This document shows positions 42,681-46,468 of a DNA stretch of 46,468 nt, piece after piece. Origin of the DNA: an uncultured Actinomycetes bacterium. Lineage in GTDB: Bacteria; Actinomycetota; Thermoleophilia; Solirubrobacterales; Solirubrobacteraceae. Below the pieces are notes generated by a model. That model was not told where the DNA came from. It saw only the letters and a list, made by a program, of their open reading frames with translations, and searched no databases. The stretch is taken from NCBI GenBank assembly GCA_937888775.1, contig CALAQT010000348.1:1-46468 (forward strand), read 5' to 3'. The position numbers were made by a program, and so were the translations under genes. Position 1 is the stretch's first letter; every line of letters starts with the position of its first letter.

Positions 42681-44660
42681 ATGGTCAGGGGACGTCTGCG
42701 GCTGATGCTGTACAGCGCGTTGATGCTCTTCACCGAGCTGGCGCTGATTCGCTGGCTCGGCTCCAACGTCCTCTACCTCGCATTCTTCTCCAATTTCGTG
42801 CTGCTCGGCAGCTTCCTTGGCATCGGGGCTGGTTTTCTGCGCTCACGTTCACGGCGCGACCTCTCCGGACTGGCACCCATCGCCCTGGGCGTACTTGTCG
42901 TCCTCGTCAACGTTTTCCCCGTGACTGTGCAGCGCTCCGCCGACCAGCTGATCTTTTTCGGTGGCGGCAGCCCCACTTCCGGTGTTCCCGGGTGGCTCGC
43001 CCTGCCCGTCATCTTCCTGGCCACGGCGGTGGTGATGGCCTGCATCGGTGAGGGTGTGGGTCGGTCTTTTCAGCTCTACAGCCCGCTCCGGGCGTACCGC
43101 CTCGACATCATCGGGAGCCTGGCGGGGATCATTGGCTTCTCAGCACTCTCCTTCGTCTGGGCACCACCACTCGCCTGGGGCGCGGTGGTCACCATCCTCT
43201 TCATCCTCCTGCAGGCCAACCGGCGCTGGTTGCTCCAGGGCGCCTGCCTGACGGCGATGCTCGTGTTCCTCGGCGTGGAGACGTTCACGCCGCGCTTCAG
43301 TTGGTCGCCGTACTACAAGATCACCCAGACCCGGACCTCAGCGACCGACATCACCATCTCTGTCGACGGGATCCCCCACCAGGGCACTGCCGATGTCCTC
43401 CACGATCCTAACCAGGTAAACGGCTACCGCCAGTGGCCGTACCAGGACGCCGGTCCTCGCAACCCTCTCGACAACGTCCTCGTCGTCGGCGCCGGCAACG
43501 GCAACGACGTCGCTGTTGCTCTGGCTCACGGCGCCAAGCACGTTGACGCGGTGGAGATCGATCCCAAGCTCTACCAGATCGGTTTCGACAACCATCCCAA
43601 CCAGCCGTACCAGGACGCGCGGGTCAGCGTTCACATCACCGATGGCCGTGAGTTCCTCGAGCACACCACTCAGCAGTATGACCTCATCGTGTTCGCCCTC
43701 CCCGACAGCCTGACCCTGGTCTCGGGCCAGGCCTCGCTGCGCCTTGAGAGCTACCTGTTCACCAGTGAGGCGATGGAGACCGCGAAGCAGCATCTGCGGC
43801 CGGGCGGCTCGTTCTCGATGTACAACACGTACCGCGAAACCTGGCTCGTCGACCGCCTCGCCAGCACCCTGCAGCAGGTGTACGGAGGCACCCCCTGCCT
43901 GCGACATTACGGCCTCACCTCGGTGGTGATGACCGACAGCGCTACCCCGGGAGTGCTGACCTGTCAGGCGACGTGGCACCCCGCCAACGGCGCCTTCATC
44001 CCAGCGGCGGCCACCGACGACTATCCGTTCCTGTATCTCGAGACTGCGAGTGTGCCCTCGCTCTATGTGTGGACGCTCCTGCTGATCGCCGTGGCTGCTG
44101 TGATCTTCGTGCGCCTCACCGGCAGCCGCTTTCGGCCCATGGGGCAGTTCATCGACCTCTTCTTCATGGGCGCGGCTTTTCTGCTCCTGGAGACCAAGAG
44201 CGTGGTCCAGTTCGCCTTGCTCTTCGGCACCACCTGGTTCGTCAACGCGCTGGTCTTCATCGGCGTACTGGTGGCTGTGCTGGCGGCGATCGAGATCTCG
44301 CGACATTGGACGTTTCGCCGGCCCAAGCTGCTGTACGCCGTCCTCCTGTTCTGCCTAGCGGTGGCCTGGCTGGTGCCGCTGGATAGCCTGCTCGCGCTGG
44401 ACTTCCTTCCCCGATTCGTCTGCGCCGTGCTGCTGGCATTCGCGCCGATTCTCATCGCCAACCTGATCTTCGCCCAGCGCTTCAAGGATGTCGCCGAGTC
44501 CGTCACCGCGTTTGGCGCCAACCTGCTGGGGGCGATGCTCGGCGGCATCCTCGAGTACACGTCGCTACTGACCGGCTACCGAGCCCTGCTGATCCTCGTA
44601 GCTGCGCTCTACGGACTCTCGCTGCTGGCCAGTCCGGGGTTGCTGCGTCGTCCCGCGTGA
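42681..44660 (+). CDS. membrane-embedded spermidine synthase-like protein
   Basis: A 659-residue protein with three parts. Residues 1-210 have about seven membrane segments (ALMLFTELALIRWLGSNVLYLAFFSNFVLLG...). Residues about 215-440 are a spermidine-synthase/SAM-type Rossmann domain with NVLVVGAGNGNDVAVALAHGAKHVDAVEIDPKLYQIG and YDLIVFALPDS. Residues 460-655 have about seven more segments, including FMGAAFLLLETKSVVQFALLFGTTWFVNALVF. The LLLETK and NALVF patterns recur in membrane-bound spermidine-synthase-like proteins of soil bacteria, whose reaction is unproven. AGGAG 6 nt before the ATG at 42681 sets the start. Confidence 0.85.
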   Translation: MVRGRLRLMLYSALMLFTELALIRWLGSNVLYLAFFSNFVLLGSFLGIGAGFLRSRSRRDLSGLAPIALGVLVVLVNVFPVTVQRSADQLIFFGGGSPTSGVPGWLALPVIFLATAVVMACIGEGVGRSFQLYSPLRAYRLDIIGSLAGIIGFSALSFVWAPPLAWGAVVTILFILLQANRRWLLQGACLTAMLVFLGVETFTPRFSWSPYYKITQTRTSATDITISVDGIPHQGTADVLHDPNQVNGYRQWPYQDAGPRNPLDNVLVVGAGNGNDVAVALAHGAKHVDAVEIDPKLYQIGFDNHPNQPYQDARVSVHITDGREFLEHTTQQYDLIVFALPDSLTLVSGQASLRLESYLFTSEAMETAKQHLRPGGSFSMYNTYRETWLVDRLASTLQQVYGGTPCLRHYGLTSVVMTDSATPGVLTCQATWHPANGAFIPAAATDDYPFLYLETASVPSLYVWTLLLIAVAAVIFVRLTGSRFRPMGQFIDLFFMGAAFLLLETKSVVQFALLFGTTWFVNALVFIGVLVAVLAAIEISRHWTFRRPKLLYAVLLFCLAVAWLVPLDSLLALDFLPRFVCAVLLAFAPILIANLIFAQRFKDVAESVTAFGANLLGAMLGGILEYTSLLTGYRALLILVAALYGLSLLASPGLLRRPA

Positions 44661-44763
44661 GGCGCCCGTCGTCCGGCCTCTGAAGCTGAGCCTCGTCTCC
44701 CGCGGTGGCGAGGGTGGTGGAACCGCGCGGGCCGTGCTGCTCACGACCTTGATTTGCCACCAT

Positions 44764-44779
44764 GTTCTATGATAAGAAC
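44764..44779. promoter_or_regulatory. palindrome overlapping the -10 box of the hemerythrin operon
   Basis: GTTCT-ATGATA-AGAAC is a perfect inverted repeat containing TATGAT (44768-44773), a good -10 box. A repressor bound here would block RNA polymerase. The genes served (hemerythrin, ferredoxin, OsmC) suggest a redox, iron or NO-responsive regulator. No well-spaced -35 box is seen. Confidence 0.5.
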
Positions 44780-44821
44780 TACGGATCACGTTTTTATCCC
44801 TCGAGACCGGAGGTTCCCTCC

Positions 44822-45349
44822 ATGACCACCCCCGTCGGCACCGCTCCCGCCGTGACCGTCCCCCTCGGCAGCGTCGAGCAACTCATCGAGGACGAGCACA
44901 CCGCCATCCGGGGGCACCTCTCGCACCTGCGCGGGCTGGCCAGGGATCTGCCGACCCTCGACGAGATCACCGCCCGCCAGCGCGTCGGTGCCGTCCTCGA
45001 GTTCCTCAGCGGTGGTCTCCTGCCCCACGCAGCGGCCGAGGAGGCGGTCCTCTACCCGGCGATCGACGGCCTTCTCGGCGCGGGCGCGACCAACACCATG
45101 ACCCTCGACCACGAAGCCATCTCGAGTCTGGTGACGGAACTCGACACCGCCGTGCGGGGCCCCCTCGGCCCCGAGCAGCGGGCCGAGACGCAGCGGCTCC
45201 TGCTCGTCCTCGAGGGGCTGGTCAGCACACATCTCTGGAAGGAGGAGGCGGCCTACGTTCCGCTTCTCGCGCAGCTCGACCCCGCCGCCTACACAGCGCT
45301 GCACGCAAGCATCGCCGCTCACGCCGGCGACCAAGGCCACGCCCACTGA
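44822..45349 (+). CDS. hemerythrin HHE-domain protein
   Basis: A 175-residue four-helix protein. Likely di-iron ligands are the histidines and acids in LIEDEHTAIRGHLSHLR, LLPHAAAEEAVLYPAI, TLDHEAISSLV and STHLWKEEAAYVPLL. Such proteins bind O2 or NO or repair iron centres. The N-terminal 15 residues are Thr/Pro-rich. GGAGG 8 nt before the ATG at 44822 sets the start. It is the first gene of a four-gene operon. Confidence 0.88.
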   Translation: MTTPVGTAPAVTVPLGSVEQLIEDEHTAIRGHLSHLRGLARDLPTLDEITARQRVGAVLEFLSGGLLPHAAAEEAVLYPAIDGLLGAGATNTMTLDHEAISSLVTELDTAVRGPLGPEQRAETQRLLLVLEGLVSTHLWKEEAAYVPLLAQLDPAAYTALHASIAAHAGDQGHAH

Positions 45350-45358
45350 GGCGATCGC

Positions 45359-45742
45359 ATGACGTACGTCATCTCCGAGACCTGCATCGACGTCAAGGAC
45401 AAGTCCTGTGTCGATGTGTGCCCGGTTGATTGCATTCACGGCTCCGACGACGACCGCATGCTCTCCATCGATCCCAGCGAATGCATCGACTGCGGAGCAT
45501 GCGTCGACCCCTGTCCGGTCGATGCCATCTACGCGGAAGAGGATGTCCCGCCCGAGCAGCAGGCGTACCTGGACATCAACCGCCAGTACTTCACGGATCG
45601 CCAAGTGGCGCGCCGCCGAGTCGACGAGCTGCGGCCGCCGCTGGGATCCGACGACGTGCGCAGTGTCGGGTCCGCTCCGTCAGCGATGACCGAGAGACTG
45701 ACCCCATCACCGGACACAGCATCACGGAGGGCGCCGCCATGA
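45359..45742 (+). CDS. fdxA: FdxA-like two-cluster ferredoxin
   Basis: A 127-residue ferredoxin. Cys9, 17, 21 and 25 (CIDVKDKSCVDVCPVDC) and Cys42, 45, 48 and 52 (CIDCGACVDPCP) bind two clusters, in the spacing of 7Fe/8Fe actinobacterial FdxA. After about residue 85 there is an extra C-terminal stretch rich in Arg, Ser and Pro (TERLTPSPDTASRRAPP), absent from normal FdxA proteins of 105-110 residues. It starts 9 nt after hemerythrin and overlaps the next gene (ATGA). It is a low-potential electron carrier in the cytoplasm. Confidence 0.9.
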   Translation: MTYVISETCIDVKDKSCVDVCPVDCIHGSDDDRMLSIDPSECIDCGACVDPCPVDAIYAEEDVPPEQQAYLDINRQYFTDRQVARRRVDELRPPLGSDDVRSVGSAPSAMTERLTPSPDTASRRAPP

Positions 45743-46047
45743 GCATGGACCACAGCTACCGCGTCTTTGAGACGCAGCCGCTGGAGCCTGAGCGGGACTC
45801 GAAGCGCGCTGATCGCTCGGGGTTGGAGGCCGCGGCCCGCTGCGCGCGAGCCGCCTGGGACGACTACAGCAGACTGCGCCGCTCGTCGTGCCGGACGGGC
45901 GATCCCGCCGCGGCCTGCACGGCCTGGATGCGCGTTGACCGCGCGCTGGCGGACGTGGAGCATTTGGTGTCTGGCACCAGTCCGGTAGCGACGGCCGCCG
46001 TACGAGCGGGGCTCGGGAGCGGCGCCGGAGGAGGCGACTGGCGATGA
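45739..46047 (+). CDS. hypothetical protein (102 aa) in the hemerythrin operon
   Basis: A 102-residue protein, MSMDHSYRVFETQPLEPERDSK..., with GGAGG upstream and start and stop overlapping both neighbours. It is mostly helical (SGLEAAARCARAAWDDYSRLRR; ACTAWMRVDRALADVEHLV), Ala/Arg-rich and soluble, with a flexible Gly-rich end. Three cysteines (ARCARA, RSSCRT, AACTAW) are present. I do not recognise the family. Its place suggests a partner of the ferredoxin or hemerythrin. Confidence 0.65.
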   Translation: MSMDHSYRVFETQPLEPERDSKRADRSGLEAAARCARAAWDDYSRLRRSSCRTGDPAAACTAWMRVDRALADVEHLVSGTSPVATAAVRAGLGSGAGGGDWR

Positions 46048-46468
46048 CGGACCTGGTGTTTGATGCGACTGTTTGGTGGACCGGATGCGGCCGTGACGGG
46101 GCTGGAGGAGTCAGCACCGGGGGCCAGGAGTTCGAATACTCGACGCCACTCTCGATGGGTGGGCGCGGGATCGGAACCAGCCCAGAGGAGCTCCTTGTTT
46201 CCGCCGTCGCCTCCTGTTATGCCGGGACGCTCTACCACCTGCTCGCTCGGGACGGGCTCGCGGCTGACCAGGTCAGCGTCCGTGCCGAAGGCAGCGTCAG
46301 CGACTATCCCTCGCGGCGCGCTTCATTCTCCCGAATCGTGGTGCATCCGACGTTCAGCGGTGCCGATCCCAGTCGGGAAGCCGAGTACGGAAGGTGTGCC
46401 CGTACCGCCCGCGAGCACTGCTTCATCGGCAAAGCCCTCCGGTCCGACATCCGTTACGAGGTCGGTGA
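46044..46468 (+). CDS. OsmC-family peroxiredoxin-like protein (cut by window end)
   Basis: The first 141 residues are visible. They show the OsmC layout: a beta-rich start (VFDATVWWTGCGRDG), STPLSMGGRGIGTSPEELLVSAVASCYAGTL with the reactive cysteine, and the second cysteine in AREHCFIGKAL. OsmC proteins use this Cys pair to reduce organic hydroperoxides. The start overlaps the previous stop (ATGA). The frame is open at the window edge, and only the last few residues should be missing. Confidence 0.88.
   Translation, partial: MTDLVFDATVWWTGCGRDGAGGVSTGGQEFEYSTPLSMGGRGIGTSPEELLVSAVASCYAGTLYHLLARDGLAADQVSVRAEGSVSDYPSRRASFSRIVVHPTFSGADPSREAEYGRCARTAREHCFIGKALRSDIRYEVG

Overview
The window is GC-rich, mostly coding bacterial DNA with many GTG starts, many four-base stop/start overlaps and several genes that look leaderless. 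Gene content (LIV-type uptake operon, ferredoxin-dependent 2-oxoacid oxidoreductase, ACR3-ArsC fusion, Lon, GerW/YtfJ protein, TM287/288-like exporter) fits an actinobacterium or a related terrestrial lineage such as Chloroflexota/Dormibacterota. No rRNA or complete tRNA is present, so this placement is an inference.

Layout. 0.1-1.0 kb: two small unknown proteins. 1.2-13.4 kb: a catabolic island. A GntR regulator and a ThDP-dependent carboligase/decarboxylase face a tightly packed forward operon of binding lipoprotein, LivHMGF-type ABC importer, fumarylacetoacetate-hydrolase-family enzyme, RraA/HMG-aldolase-family enzyme, TauE/SafE-type membrane protein and amidase. An aldo/keto reductase follows. 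13.4-16.8 kb: PEP synthase, a small unknown protein and a LapA-domain protein. 16.9-21.5 kb: a tRNA 3'-end-like scrap, then a PorG-PorA-PorB operon ending in a GltD-like flavoprotein fused to a PorD-like ferredoxin. 21.5-25.1 kb: methyltransferase remnant, PrmC-like protein, ABC-2 exporter and a small unknown protein. 25.2-35.7 kb: Lon, a heterodimeric ABC exporter, a CBS-citrate synthase fusion, a DsbA/FrnE-family protein and malic enzyme. 36.1-41.0 kb: an arsenic island with arsM, an acr3-arsC fusion, a truncated arsI/cadI, a 17-residue peptide with seven cysteines, a two-way operator region, arsR and an ABC-2 exporter overlapping arsR. 41.1-46.5 kb: membrane protein, GerW/YtfJ family protein, ABC permease scrap, membrane spermidine-synthase-like protein, and an operon of hemerythrin, FdxA-like ferredoxin, unknown protein and OsmC (cut by the window end).

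How it works together. PEP synthase, 2-oxoacid:ferredoxin oxidoreductase, citrate synthase and malic enzyme all act at the PEP/pyruvate/acetyl-CoA/oxaloacetate node. The catabolic island probably feeds this node, because HMG/CHA-aldolase-type enzymes release pyruvate or oxaloacetate. The arsenic island covers sensing (ArsR), reduction and efflux (ACR3-ArsC) and methylation (ArsM). The best candidates for something undescribed are the cysteine-rich micropeptide heading the ars operon and the CBS-citrate synthase fusion. A recurrent -10-like hexamer exactly 6 nt before start codons is also notable.
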